Source: Paraglaciecola chathamensis S18K6 (GTDB lineage: Bacteria > Pseudomonadota > Gammaproteobacteria > Enterobacterales > Alteromonadaceae). Taken from it: DNA of 64,000 bases. Location: NCBI GenBank assembly GCA_000314955.1, contig BAEM01000033.1, positions 284,814 to 348,813 on the forward strand, written 5' to 3'. A program made the translations under genes and the position numbers. Position 1 is the first letter of the stretch; every line of letters begins with the position of its first letter. Of the stretch, positions 36,495-44,985 are shown piece after piece. The notes below the pieces were generated by a model. The model was given only the letters and a program-made list of their open reading frames with translations, made no database searches and had not been told where the DNA came from.

Positions 36495-38372
36495 ATGTCT
36501 ACTCGATTTACAACCTGGTTAAGTATGCTATTTATCGCAGTATTGTTTTGCGCTCTGGTGTTACTCAACAATCAATTACTCAGCGCTTATCGTGTTGATT
36601 TGACCGAAAACAAGGTTTATTCACTGTCACAAGGAAGCCAGCAAATCTTAACGGAAATTGATGAACCGCTAAATTTGTACTTTTTCTTTTCCGATAAAGC
36701 CGCAAAAAATATGACCACTTTACGCAACTATGCTGCGAGGGTACAAAGTTTGCTGGAGGAATACGCTGAGCGTTCGAATGGTAAGATTAAGCTTCATATA
36801 CTTGACCCTGAACCTTTTTCTGAAAAAGAAGATAAAGCTGATCAGTTTGGCTTAACCGCTGCCAATATAGGAACCGCAGGTGAGGCCGTTTATTTGGGGC
36901 TAGGCGCAACAAATGCATTAGATGATCAGCAAGTCATCGCGTTTTTTGACCCTCAACAAGAAAGATTTTTAGAATATGAAATCAGCAAATTAATTTATCA
37001 GTTGGTCAATCCTAAACAAGTCAAAGTAACGCTGTTGACTGACTTACCAGTAGGCGGCGGGCAAAATCCTATGACAGGGGAATTTGAGCAGCCGTGGACC
37101 TTCTACACGCAGTTACAGCAATTATATGTAGTGGATAAAATTGCCAGCGATGCCACTGAACTACCCAAAGGAACGGATGTACTTGTCGTTGCACACCCGA
37201 AAAACCTCAGTGAAGAGCTGTTGTTTTCCATTGATCAGTACGTAATGCAGGGTGGAAGGGCGTTAATTTTTGTTGATCCGCACAATGAATCGGATCAGAT
37301 GAGCATGTTAGCGGGTGCCGGAATGAGGGCAAATAGCTCTAACTTGGCACGTCTGTTTGATGCCTGGGGTGTCGACTTCCAGCCGCAAGAAGTATTACTT
37401 GATGCCTATGCAGGCTTAGATGTGCGCACGCAAACTGGCGATGTAGCGAGACACTTTGGTTTTGTGGGCTTTTCTTCAAATGAACTTAACGCAAAAGATG
37501 TAACGACATCTAACTTAGATTTGATTAATGGTGCGTCTTTCGGGGTTTTCAAGAAAAGCGCTAAGTCAGGACTGCGCTGGACAAATCTTATTCATTCAAC
37601 GGAAAGTTCAGACCTTATCGATAGTGCGCAATATGCGCAAACACGTGAGCCACTTGCACTTAGTCAAGCTTATAAAAGCGACAGCAAGCAATATGTGCTC
37701 GCCACACGGTTAACGGGAAATGTTAAGTCGGCGTTTGAGCAGCCGCCAGAAGGTATTCAACGTGAAACCTTCGAACAACGAACGAAAGATATGAATGTTA
37801 TTTTGGTAGGGGATACAGACTTACTCTCTGATCGTTTTTGGGTACAACAATCTTCATTTTTCGGCCAGACAATCACCACGCCGTTTGCAAATAACGGAGA
37901 CTTTGTCACCAACGCAGTGGAAAACCTCGCGGGTAGCAATGCATTAATTAGTATTCGAAGTCGCGGTACGTTTGCTCGCCCATTCGATGAAGTTGAGCAA
38001 CTGAAACTCGTTGCTGAGCAGAAATTCCGAGAACAAGAAAAAATACTGCAGCAACAATTGGATGAGACCGAATCGCAACTGACTCAGTTGCAAGAACAGC
38101 AGGGAGAAGGAGGCGCGTTGGTAATTTCACCTCAACAACAAAAAGCCATTGATGACTTTATGGAACAGAAAATTCAAATACGTAAGTCGTTACGAGAAGT
38201 GCGCCATCAATTAGATAAAGATATCGAAAATTTGGGTAACCTTATTAAGTTTGTCAATATTGTTATCGCCCCATTGCTACTTGTGCTGCTGCTTATGGGC
38301 GCAAGGCGCTTATTGCGCAGTCGTTACAATCCCAATAAATCGTTTTCGGTTGCTAAGGAAGGTCAAGCATGA
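36495..38372 (+). CDS. GldG-like ABC transporter auxiliary protein
   Basis: The 625-residue protein has an N-terminal helix (WLSMLFIAVLFCALVLLNN), the motif YRVDLTENKVYSLSQGS that opens GldG-type proteins, a large periplasmic domain with a DUF4350-like part (VLVVAHPKNLSEELLFSIDQYVMQGG), a Gln/Glu-rich coiled-coil segment near residues 508-560 and a C-terminal helix. In Bacteroidetes GldF and GldG are linked to gliding or secretion; here only the family resemblance can be stated. It starts three bases after the permease stop and overlaps the next gene by 4 bases. Confidence 0.82.
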   Translation: MSTRFTTWLSMLFIAVLFCALVLLNNQLLSAYRVDLTENKVYSLSQGSQQILTEIDEPLNLYFFFSDKAAKNMTTLRNYAARVQSLLEEYAERSNGKIKLHILDPEPFSEKEDKADQFGLTAANIGTAGEAVYLGLGATNALDDQQVIAFFDPQQERFLEYEISKLIYQLVNPKQVKVTLLTDLPVGGGQNPMTGEFEQPWTFYTQLQQLYVVDKIASDATELPKGTDVLVVAHPKNLSEELLFSIDQYVMQGGRALIFVDPHNESDQMSMLAGAGMRANSSNLARLFDAWGVDFQPQEVLLDAYAGLDVRTQTGDVARHFGFVGFSSNELNAKDVTTSNLDLINGASFGVFKKSAKSGLRWTNLIHSTESSDLIDSAQYAQTREPLALSQAYKSDSKQYVLATRLTGNVKSAFEQPPEGIQRETFEQRTKDMNVILVGDTDLLSDRFWVQQSSFFGQTITTPFANNGDFVTNAVENLAGSNALISIRSRGTFARPFDEVEQLKLVAEQKFREQEKILQQQLDETESQLTQLQEQQGEGGALVISPQQQKAIDDFMEQKIQIRKSLREVRHQLDKDIENLGNLIKFVNIVIAPLLLVLLLMGARRLLRSRYNPNKSFSVAKEGQA

Positions 38373-39409
38373 ATCGCTCTTTAGTTGTTCTGATAGTATT
38401 AACAATATTGGCATGTGGGGCCGGATATTGGTTATTGCAAAGTAACCTAAACACACAAGATAGCGCTCAGGTAGCGCTTCCTTCGTTGAGTGACAGTGCT
38501 GCTTCGGTTGATCGGGTTACCTTGACCAATGCAACTGGGATTTTATTGAATGCCAGGCGCGATGGTGATCGTTGGCAGACAGAAGTTTACACCGATGACG
38601 GCACGCAAATAGAAATGTTTCCGGTAGAACGTGAAAAGCTTGCCAACTTAGTCAATGCATTAGCACAAGCAGAACTGACTGAGCCTAAAACAAACAAGAA
38701 GAGCAATTATCATCATCTTGGTTTGCAAGATATTTCCGCTAATGACAGTTTGGCCACCTTGGTTACTCTTGGAGGTAATGGCAAATCGTGGCAGATCTTA
38801 GTGGGAAACCACTCATCCATAGGAAATAAAAGTTATTTACGTCAACCTAAGCAAACTCAAGCATGGTTGAGCGATCGTACGATCGATTTACCTATGACCA
38901 ACAGTGAATGGTTGCAGCAACCTATTTTACCCTTCGACGAAACAGACTTGTCTAGTATTTCTCGTATTGATGGTGATACATGGCAAATCGTAAGAATGGA
39001 GCCAAATGAGGCCTTTGTCTTAACTGGAAGAGGTCAGAATCAAGAACTGAAATACGCTGGTGTATTAGATGCCATTGCACTTAATATAGCAGGACTACAT
39101 TTCGAACAACTTTTACCCCTATCATCGCTTGAGTGGGAAACATTGGAACCTATGGTTGTGGTTGATGTTAGTACTGCTTATGGTCACGCATTTCGTATTG
39201 AGCTTGCGCAGCAACAAGACAGTGCTTACCTGCGTATTAGCAATGCGACTCCGGCGGATTACTGGGCCAACTGGATTTATAAGATCCCTAAGTTCAATGC
39301 TGAACAACTAAATAAAAATTTAGCTGATTTTTTACTTGAGAAAGCACAAGAAGAGGCAGAACAACCAATTCGCTCATATCCCATAGACGAAGGAGAGTCC
39401 CCTAAATAA
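38369..39409 (+). CDS. DUF4340 protein
   Basis: The 346-residue protein has one N-terminal membrane helix (LVVLIVLTILACGAGYWLL) and a large extracytoplasmic part. Segments such as VDRVTLTN, DRWQTEVYTDD and WQILVGNHSS are typical of DUF4340, a domain usually encoded after GldG-like genes. It overlaps the GldG-like gene by four bases (ATGA) and ends the operon. The cysteine in LACGAG could be a lipobox variant, but it is followed by membrane-like sequence, so I do not call it a lipoprotein. Confidence 0.8.
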   Translation: MNRSLVVLIVLTILACGAGYWLLQSNLNTQDSAQVALPSLSDSAASVDRVTLTNATGILLNARRDGDRWQTEVYTDDGTQIEMFPVEREKLANLVNALAQAELTEPKTNKKSNYHHLGLQDISANDSLATLVTLGGNGKSWQILVGNHSSIGNKSYLRQPKQTQAWLSDRTIDLPMTNSEWLQQPILPFDETDLSSISRIDGDTWQIVRMEPNEAFVLTGRGQNQELKYAGVLDAIALNIAGLHFEQLLPLSSLEWETLEPMVVVDVSTAYGHAFRIELAQQQDSAYLRISNATPADYWANWIYKIPKFNAEQLNKNLADFLLEKAQEEAEQPIRSYPIDEGESPK

Positions 39410-39474
39410 ATAGGGCACACTGTCTGCGCTGTTTGACGGTAGAAGGCGCTAAGTTTTGCTGTGAGGAGAGCTTA

Positions 39475-39737
39475 TACCAATCCACATTAATAAGTGCCCC
39501 CTCAGAATGCGTCCAGCGGTTTTTGATTAAGGCGTCGCTATGAAGTAATGGTTGTTCCCTTTCGAATAGTGAGAACGCAGAGCAAAAGCTGCTGGGGCAT
39601 TCCTTTCAGGCGAGTTTTAAAAGGGCTTACACTGCTTTGCATGACTTCGAAAGAGAACAACTATTCATTCAGTCATGCGCCTTGTTTAAGCCCTTTTAAA
39701 CTCTCGCTGAGTGATCACTTATTAAAGTGGAATGGTA
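39475..39737. mobile_element. MITE-like element, 263 bp
   Basis: The ends form a 22-bp inverted repeat with two mismatches: 39475-39496 begins TACCAATCCACATTAATAAG, and the complement of 39716-39737 begins TACCATTCCACTTTAATAAG. TTA flanks both sides (39472-39474 and 39738-39740) as a three-base target duplication. Inside are further inverted arms (39551-39566 with 39646-39661; 39611-39629 with 39687-39706; 39639-39646 with 39671-39678). There is no transposase. The right end lies inside the 3' end of the DUF1415 gene. A second left end starts at 63972. Confidence 0.8.
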
Positions 39738-40284
39738 TTAGTTGTTGCATAACGCGCTGCCAGTACTCAGAGCCTAATTGGCGCGCCTTATCGATATTTC
39801 GCTGCGGAATATTCTCAGGATCAGGGTAGGTTTTTAGTACCCGTTCGACGCTTTGCTCCCTTAAAAGATGTAAAATCGGATAGGGAGCTCTATTGGTAAA
39901 GTGGGATAAATCCTCAATAGGCTCACCTTCAAAATAATAATCTGGATGAAAGCTCGCTAGCTGAAATTGCCCACCATATCCGCTTTTGTCGATGAGCACT
40001 TGGCTCATCTCAACCAAGTCTAAGTAATCATCAAAGTCGGTAAACGCACAACTGAATATAATCAGGCTGGTTTCTATTTGTGTGTCTTGCTCTAGTTTTT
40101 GCAATTCACTCAAAAACAACTCAGTGGCATCTTTTAAGGAGTGTACGTCGCTTACGGTATAAGCAATTGTGTCTCGCTCGAATTCGCGTTTTGCAAAAGG
40201 GCAGAAATTATGTCCGATAATGATGTCACTCAACCAAGTACGAACGGATTGAATGACATCACTGTGACGCGTTGGGATATTCAC
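39715..40284 (-). CDS. DUF1415 protein, 3' end formed by MITE
   Basis: The 189-residue protein matches DUF1415 through IGHNFCPFAKREFERD near its start, the FHPDYYFEGEP segment and NRAPYPILHLLRE. Its function is unknown. It lies 16 bases downstream of folD on the same strand and is probably cotranscribed with it. The last seven codons (IPFHFNK) and the TGA are within the right terminal repeat of the MITE at 39475-39737, so the native C-terminus has been replaced or altered. Conserved motifs are all upstream of that point, so the protein may still work. Confidence 0.82.
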   Translation of the reverse strand: MNIPTRHSDVIQSVRTWLSDIIIGHNFCPFAKREFERDTIAYTVSDVHSLKDATELFLSELQKLEQDTQIETSLIIFSCAFTDFDDYLDLVEMSQVLIDKSGYGGQFQLASFHPDYYFEGEPIEDLSHFTNRAPYPILHLLREQSVERVLKTYPDPENIPQRNIDKARQLGSEYWQRVMQQLIPFHFNK

Positions 40285-40300
40285 GTGCGGCTGCTATACC

Positions 40301-41158
40301 TTAGTTTGAATGATATTTAACGTAGGCTTCTAAGGTATTTTCAATCAGGCTTGCCACCGTCATGGGGCCGACGCCGCCTGGTACAGGAGTGATCCAGCCA
40401 GCACGTTGCTCAGCAGTCGTGTAATCTACATCACCAATGAGCGTGCCGTCAGTTTGGCGGTTGATACCTACATCGATCACGATAGCCCCAGGTTTAATCC
40501 ACTCTCCAGGAATAAAAGCTGAAATTCCAACGGCGACCACAAGTAGATCAGCACGCTCCACATGAGATTGTAGATCTTTGGTAAATTTATGGCAGCTAGT
40601 CACGGTGCACCCAGCAAGTAATAGCTCCATAAACATAGGACGGCCAACAATATTTGATGCGCCTACAATAACCGCATCAAGTCCTTTTATGGGGCGTTTT
40701 GTGGATTCAATTAGGGTCATGATGCCCTTAGGCGTACATGGGCGTAGTGCCGGTATGCGCTGGGCCAAGCGACCAATATTATAAGGGTGAAAGCCGTCTA
40801 CATCTTTGTGCGGTAAAATACGTTCTAGCACTTGTTCTTTATCTAGGCCAGCAGGCAAAGGAAGCTGTACTAATATGCCATCAATTTCTTCATCAGCGTT
40901 TAACGAATCGATAAGCTCGAGTAATTTTTGCTGTGAGGTGGTTGAGGGTAAATCGTAAGATTTAGAAACAAAGCCTACTTCTTCACAGGCTTTGCGCTTA
41001 TTGGAAACATAGACATGAGATGCAGCATCGCTTCCCACTAATACGACCGCTAAACCTGGGGGGCGTTTACCCGAAGAAATAATAGATTCGACGTGAGACC
41101 CAACGTGCTGACGCACTTGTTGAGCAATTAATTTACCATCAATTTTTTGAGCAGGCAT
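40301..41158 (-). CDS. folD: Methylene-THF dehydrogenase / cyclohydrolase
   Basis: FolD interconverts 5,10-methylene-, methenyl- and 10-formyl-tetrahydrofolate in one-carbon metabolism. The substrate motif [14 protein letters not shown] contains the catalytic Lys, and [11 protein letters not shown] and [16 protein letters not shown] are diagnostic. The 285 residues are normal. It is divergent from the gene at 41329. The DUF1415 gene follows 16 bases later. Confidence 0.96.
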
Positions 41159-41328
41159 AGTTTAAAGTAACTGAAAGACTAGGGGGATGTATTGTCACAT
41201 AATGTGCCAGATTCAACAATCCGACTTGGACTAATTTGTAAATAGTATCGAATCTGCTTGCCCCATTGCGGCATCTAAACAAATATATGCACATAATTGT
41301 TCAGTTAGATTTTATAAAGGTGTGTGAT

Positions 41329-41961
41329 TTGGAACTCTCTCCAGTAGAAATATTTGGCTATTGTGCGTCAGCAGTCATTGCTTATTCATTAACGCGAAGT
41401 TCAATAGTAAGGCTACGCTGGTTTAATCTGGTCGGTGCGTCATCGTTTTGCTTGTATGGCATTATTATTCAAGCTTACCCAGTGGCGATACTAAATGGCT
41501 TTATTACCCTGACGAATCTATTTTTTCTACGCAGGTTGTTGTTTGATGTTGAACGCCAGTTTTCGGTGCTTGCGGTAAGTCGTCCGTCAAATTACGTAGA
41601 TTTCTTTCTCGATTACCATCATCAAGAAATTAAACATCTATTTCCACGCTTCATGAAAGTGTCGTCAGCGCCTAATCGAGAGTACTTTTTTTTAACCGAA
41701 CGGACCGAAGTCGTAGGGATGCTTTCAGGATTCGTAGAAGAGAATGGCAATTTTGTGGTTGATTTTGATTTTGTGATCCCCGCTTATCGCGATTGTCATC
41801 TCGGTGAATACGTTATTGGTAAGGGGCAACAATTATCTAAACAGTTTGGTTTTAACGAAATTGTGGCGCTTGCTGACAGTTATGAACACGAAAATTACTT
41901 AAGTCGCATCGGATTTAGCCCAAAAAAGAATGGCAGATGGACTTTCGATGGCGAAAAATAA
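41329..41961 (+). CDS. YgjV-like membrane protein fused to GNAT-like domain
   Basis: The N-terminal ~75 residues form about three helices (VEIFGYCASAVIAYSL, FNLVGASSFCLYGIII, YPVAILNGFITLTNLFFL), resembling the YgjV family. The C-terminal ~130 residues look like a GNAT acetyltransferase: VVGMLSGF, then FVIPAYRDCHLGEYVIGKGQ and FGFNEIVALADSYEHENYLSRIGF. I favour the TTG at 41329, which follows AAAGG; an ATG at 41287 would add 14 residues without an SD. It is divergent from folD. The substrate is unknown. Confidence 0.65.
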   Translation: MELSPVEIFGYCASAVIAYSLTRSSIVRLRWFNLVGASSFCLYGIIIQAYPVAILNGFITLTNLFFLRRLLFDVERQFSVLAVSRPSNYVDFFLDYHHQEIKHLFPRFMKVSSAPNREYFFLTERTEVVGMLSGFVEENGNFVVDFDFVIPAYRDCHLGEYVIGKGQQLSKQFGFNEIVALADSYEHENYLSRIGFSPKKNGRWTFDGEK

Positions 41962-42130
41962 GCGGATTTTTAAAGGAAATGAGATAAATTGCGTTAAGTG
42001 GGTTCATAACAATGTTTACCCCGAGCAAAAGAAAATACGGATAAACTGAACAAATACCGTGCATTTTGTTTGTTCGATAGACAAATTGCTAAAAAAAGCA
42101 GCAGTCAGTAAATTTCTTTTAAAAAAGTGT

Positions 42131-42159
42131 TTGACGACAGAAATACATCTGTTTACTAT
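42131..42159 (+). promoter_or_regulatory. Promoter of the tRNA operon
   Basis: TTGACG (42131-42136), a 17-base spacer and TACTAT (42154-42159) are followed by the GC-rich stretch GCGCTCCCCG, as expected for a stringently controlled stable-RNA promoter. The leader then forms a CCCCG/CGGGG hairpin before tRNA-Pro. Confidence 0.75.
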
Positions 42160-42205
42160 GCGCTCCCCGTTGAGAGACAGAGAATAACTCTTCGGGGTAA
42201 TAAGT

Positions 42206-42282
42206 CGGTGAGTAGCGCAGCTTGGTAGCGCACTTGGTTTGGGTCCAAGGGGTCGCAGGTTCGAATCCTGTCTCACCGACCA
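42206..42282 (+). tRNA. tRNA-Pro (TGG)
   Basis: This 77-base tRNA has the acceptor CGGTGAG paired with CTCACCG, the anticodon loop TTTGGGT (anticodon TGG), the T-loop GTTCGAATC and encoded ACCA. Confidence 0.97.
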
Positions 42283-42312
42283 CTTTCTCTAATATTGTAA
42301 GAGATTCGTAGA

Positions 42313-42389
42313 GCGCCCGTAGCTCAGCTGGATAGAGCACCCGCCTTCTAAGCGGGTGGTCGCAGGTTCGAATCCTGCCGGGCGCACCA
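42313..42389 (+). tRNA. tRNA-Arg (TCT)
   Basis: This 77-base tRNA has the acceptor GCGCCCG paired with CGGGCGC, the anticodon stem CCCGC/GCGGG with loop CTTCTAA (anticodon TCT), the T-loop GTTCGAATC and encoded ACCA. The gap to the Pro gene is 30 bases. Confidence 0.97.
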
Positions 42390-42417
42390 TGCGAACCTGG
42401 CATCAATGTTAAACTTT

Positions 42418-42494
42418 GGTGGGCGTAGCTCAGTTGGTAGAGCCCCGGATTGTGATTCCGGTTGTCGTGGGTTCGAGCCCCATCGTCCACCCCA
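42418..42494 (+). tRNA. tRNA-His (GTG)
   Basis: The acceptor GTGGGCG pairs with CGTCCAC with one wobble, the extra 5' G (G-1) lies opposite C73, the anticodon loop is ATTGTGATT with GTG, and CCA is encoded. The G-1/C73 pair is the identity element of tRNA-His. Confidence 0.96.
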
Positions 42495-42497
42495 CTT

Positions 42498-42582
42498 GCG
42501 GAAGTGGTGAAATTGGTATACACGCTGGATTTAGGTTCCAGTGCCTTAGGGCGTGAGAGTTCAAGTCTCTCCTTCCGCACCA
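42498..42582 (+). tRNA. tRNA-Leu (TAG)
   Basis: This is an 85-base class II tRNA with a long variable arm (GTGCCTTAGGGCGT). The acceptor GCGGAAG pairs with CTTCCGC, and the anticodon loop TTTAGGT gives TAG. The Arg-His-Leu-Pro content resembles the E. coli argX-hisR-leuT-proM operon with Pro moved to the front. Confidence 0.96.
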
Positions 42583-42680
42583 TCTTTCTTTATTCCTTGT
42601 TACTTCTATTTCCTTCAAATTTTATAGTTAGCAATATCTTTTGCTTTAATTTTTTGAATTAAACTATTTCGCATTTCGAC

Positions 42681-42709
42681 TCGACTTAAAGTAGCTGTAT
42701 CGCTATACT
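42681..42709 (+). promoter_or_regulatory. Likely promoter of tig
   Basis: TCGACT (42681-42686) and TATACT (42704-42709) are separated by 17 bases, about 155 bases upstream of tig. The tRNA operon has no obvious terminator, so readthrough into tig is also possible. Confidence 0.5.
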
Positions 42710-42863
42710 GCTGCGTCTTTTTTATCCGGTTAGACGAGAAGATAAATAGTTCAACTCGCGATTGTTTGGGTGGATTGAGTTTACCTTGGTCTTATCCCAC
42801 CGATAAAAAAAACCATCAAAAATTTTATAAATGCGCAGACGAGCGCAAAGTTGAGGTAGAAGA

Positions 42864-44174
42864 ATGCAAGTTTCCGTTGAGACGACTCAAGGTTTAGAAC
42901 GCCGTCTTACCATCACTGTTCCTGCTGAATCAATCGATTCACAGGTCAAGTCTCGCTTACAACAGTTAGCAAAGACCCAACGTATTAATGGATTTCGCCC
43001 AGGCAAGGTTCCAGTAAGTGTTATTAAAAAGCGTTATGGCCAAGCCGTGCGTCAAGAAATTGCTGGCGAAGCAATGCAGCGCAACTTCTATGAAGCTATC
43101 GTTCAAGAAAAAATTACCCCAGCTGGTATGCCTAACTTCGAAATGAAGACTGACGTTGACGGACAAGACTTAGAATTTGTTGCCGCGTTTGAAGTGTACC
43201 CTGAAGTTGAAGTAAAAGATGTTGAGAAAATCGAAGTAGAGAAGCCAGTAGTAGAAATTACTGACGCTGATCTTGAAACGATGATGGAAACATTACGTAA
43301 ACAGCACGCGACGTGGAAAGAAGTTAAGCGTAAGTGTAAGAAAGACGACCGTGTAACGGTTGACTTCGTTGGTACTATTGATGGTGAAGAGTTTGAAGGC
43401 GGTAAAGCTGAAAACTTCGAACTAGAAATGGGCAAAGATCGCATGATCCCTGGTTTTGAAAAGCCAATTGTTGGTGCTAAAGCAGGTGGCGAGGTTGTTG
43501 CAGATGTAACTTTCCCTGAAGATTACCATGCAGAAGCACTAAAAGGTAAAGAAGCTCAGTTTAAAATTACCGTGAACAAGGTAGAAGGTCTTAGCCTTCC
43601 TAAAGTTGACGAAGAGTTTGCTAAATTGTTCGGTGTAGAAGACGGTGACGTTGAAGCGCTTAACACTGAAGTACGTAAAAACATGCAACGCGAACTTGAG
43701 CAAACATTGAAAGCCAATGTTAAAGAGCAAGTTATCGAAGGTTTGCTGGCTAACAACGAGCTTGAGTTACCTAAAGCGTTAGTTGACCAAGAAATTAATG
43801 CACTTCGCGAGCAAGCTAAGCAACGTTTCAGCCAGCAACAGGGCGGTAATGTTGATAATCTTCCTGAGCTTCCAGCTGATTTGTTCCAAGAAAATGCTCG
43901 TAAGCGCGTTTCAATTGGTTTATTGCTTGGCGAAGTCATCAAAACTGAAGAGTTAAAAGTTGACTCGGCTAAAGTTGATGCCTTGATTGAAACAGCAGCT
44001 TCAGCATACGAAGATCCTCAAGAAGTGATCGAGTATTACAAAACTAACGATGAATTGATGCAACAAATGCAAAATGTCGCGTTAGAAGAGCAAGCTGTTG
44101 AAGTGCTTCTTAGCAAAGCAAATGTGAAAGAAGTAACCAAAGCGTTTGATGAGATCATGAACAAACAGGCGTAA
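42864..44174 (+). CDS. tig: Trigger factor
   Basis: Trigger factor is the ribosome-bound chaperone and prolyl isomerase that meets nascent chains. The ribosome-binding signature GFRPGKVP is at about residues 44-51. The FKBP domain follows ([34 protein letters not shown]), and then the helical C-terminal domain. The 436 residues are standard. tig-clpP-clpX-lon is a conserved quality-control block. Confidence 0.98.
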   Translation: MQVSVETTQGLERRLTITVPAESIDSQVKSRLQQLAKTQRINGFRPGKVPVSVIKKRYGQAVRQEIAGEAMQRNFYEAIVQEKITPAGMPNFEMKTDVDGQDLEFVAAFEVYPEVEVKDVEKIEVEKPVVEITDADLETMMETLRKQHATWKEVKRKCKKDDRVTVDFVGTIDGEEFEGGKAENFELEMGKDRMIPGFEKPIVGAKAGGEVVADVTFPEDYHAEALKGKEAQFKITVNKVEGLSLPKVDEEFAKLFGVEDGDVEALNTEVRKNMQRELEQTLKANVKEQVIEGLLANNELELPKALVDQEINALREQAKQRFSQQQGGNVDNLPELPADLFQENARKRVSIGLLLGEVIKTEELKVDSAKVDALIETAASAYEDPQEVIEYYKTNDELMQQMQNVALEEQAVEVLLSKANVKEVTKAFDEIMNKQA

Positions 44175-44189
44175 TTTGCCCTTTGTTAA

Positions 44190-44219
44190 TTGACTTATCT
44201 AGTCTGCAACTGCTTAAAT
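44190..44219 (+). promoter_or_regulatory. Possible clpP promoter overlapping the tig terminator
   Basis: TTGACT (44190-44195), 18 bases, TTAAAT (44214-44219). The -10 overlaps the first arm of the terminator hairpin at 44217. The -35 is good, the -10 moderate. No sigma-32 promoter was found for clpP. Confidence 0.35.
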
Positions 44220-44243
44220 GCTCGGTAAATACCGAGCATTTTT
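44217..44243 (+). terminator. Intrinsic terminator of tig
   Basis: The stem AATGCTCGGT / ACCGAGCATT has a four-base loop (AAAT) and is followed by TTT A TTT. It lies between tig and clpP. Confidence 0.85.
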
Positions 44244-44260
44244 ATTTGTGAAGAAAATAT

Positions 44261-44899
44261 ATGATGAATACACCGTTTGATCCTACAAATGCATTAGTAC
44301 CTATGGTGGTTGAACAAACCGCTAAAGGTGAGCGCTCTTATGATATTTATTCACGCTTACTGAAAGAGAACGTCATTTTCATGGTTGGCCAGGTTGAAGA
44401 CCATATGGCTAACCTTATTGTTGCCCAGATGTTATTTTTGGAAGCAGAAAATCCAGAAAAAGATATTTTCCTTTATATCAATTCGCCTGGCGGTTCTGTT
44501 ACAGCAGGCATGGCGATTTACGATACGATGAATTTTATCAAGCCAGACGTTAGTACAGTGTGTATCGGTCAGGCTGCGAGTATGGGCGCGTTCCTATTAT
44601 CTGGCGGTACTAAAGGTAAGCGTTATTGTTTGCCTAACGCCCGTGTGATGATCCATCAGCCTCTAGGCGGTTTCCAAGGTCAGGCGTCTGATTTTGAAAT
44701 TCATGCCAAAGAAATACTGTCTATTAAAGAGAAGATGAACCGCTTGATGGCAGAGCACACAGGTCAGGACTACGAAAAAGTAGCCCGTGACACAGACAGA
44801 GATAATTTCTTGAGCGCACAGGAATCTGTGGACTATGGTTTAGTAGACCAAGTGTTGGCAAATCGTCCAGATGCCAGCAGCAGTGACGCGAAGAAGTAA
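44261..44899 (+). CDS. clpP: ATP-dependent Clp protease proteolytic subunit
   Basis: ClpP forms the tetradecameric chamber that degrades proteins unfolded by ClpX or ClpA. The catalytic Ser107 lies in [11 protein letters not shown] and His132 in [12 protein letters not shown]; the acidic residue is in the ARDTDRDN segment. The 212 residues are normal, with a short propeptide before [11 protein letters not shown] second ATG at 44264 is possible. A TAGCACGCT/AGCGTGCTA inverted repeat without a T run lies between clpP and clpX. Confidence 0.98.
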   Translation: MMNTPFDPTNALVPMVVEQTAKGERSYDIYSRLLKENVIFMVGQVEDHMANLIVAQMLFLEAENPEKDIFLYINSPGGSVTAGMAIYDTMNFIKPDVSTVCIGQAASMGAFLLSGGTKGKRYCLPNARVMIHQPLGGFQGQASDFEIHAKEILSIKEKMNRLMAEHTGQDYEKVARDTDRDNFLSAQESVDYGLVDQVLANRPDASSSDAKK

Positions 44900-44985
44900 T
44901 TAGTTATTGTTGATTTTGTTTAGCACGCTATTGCAAGGAGCCGCAAAGCAGCGTGCTAGGTCAACCAAAGAAGAAGAGATAATAG

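Noticed and set aside
42016..42618. Minus-strand ORFs across the tRNA cluster, including one starting MRQDSNLRPLGPKPSALP
   Set aside because: They are antisense to tRNA genes; RQDSNLRPLGPKPSALPSC is a well-known spurious peptide from tRNA regions.
44919..44960. TAGCACGCT/AGCGTGCTA inverted repeat between clpP and clpX as a terminator
   Set aside because: It is not followed by a T run, and clpP-clpX are normally cotranscribed.
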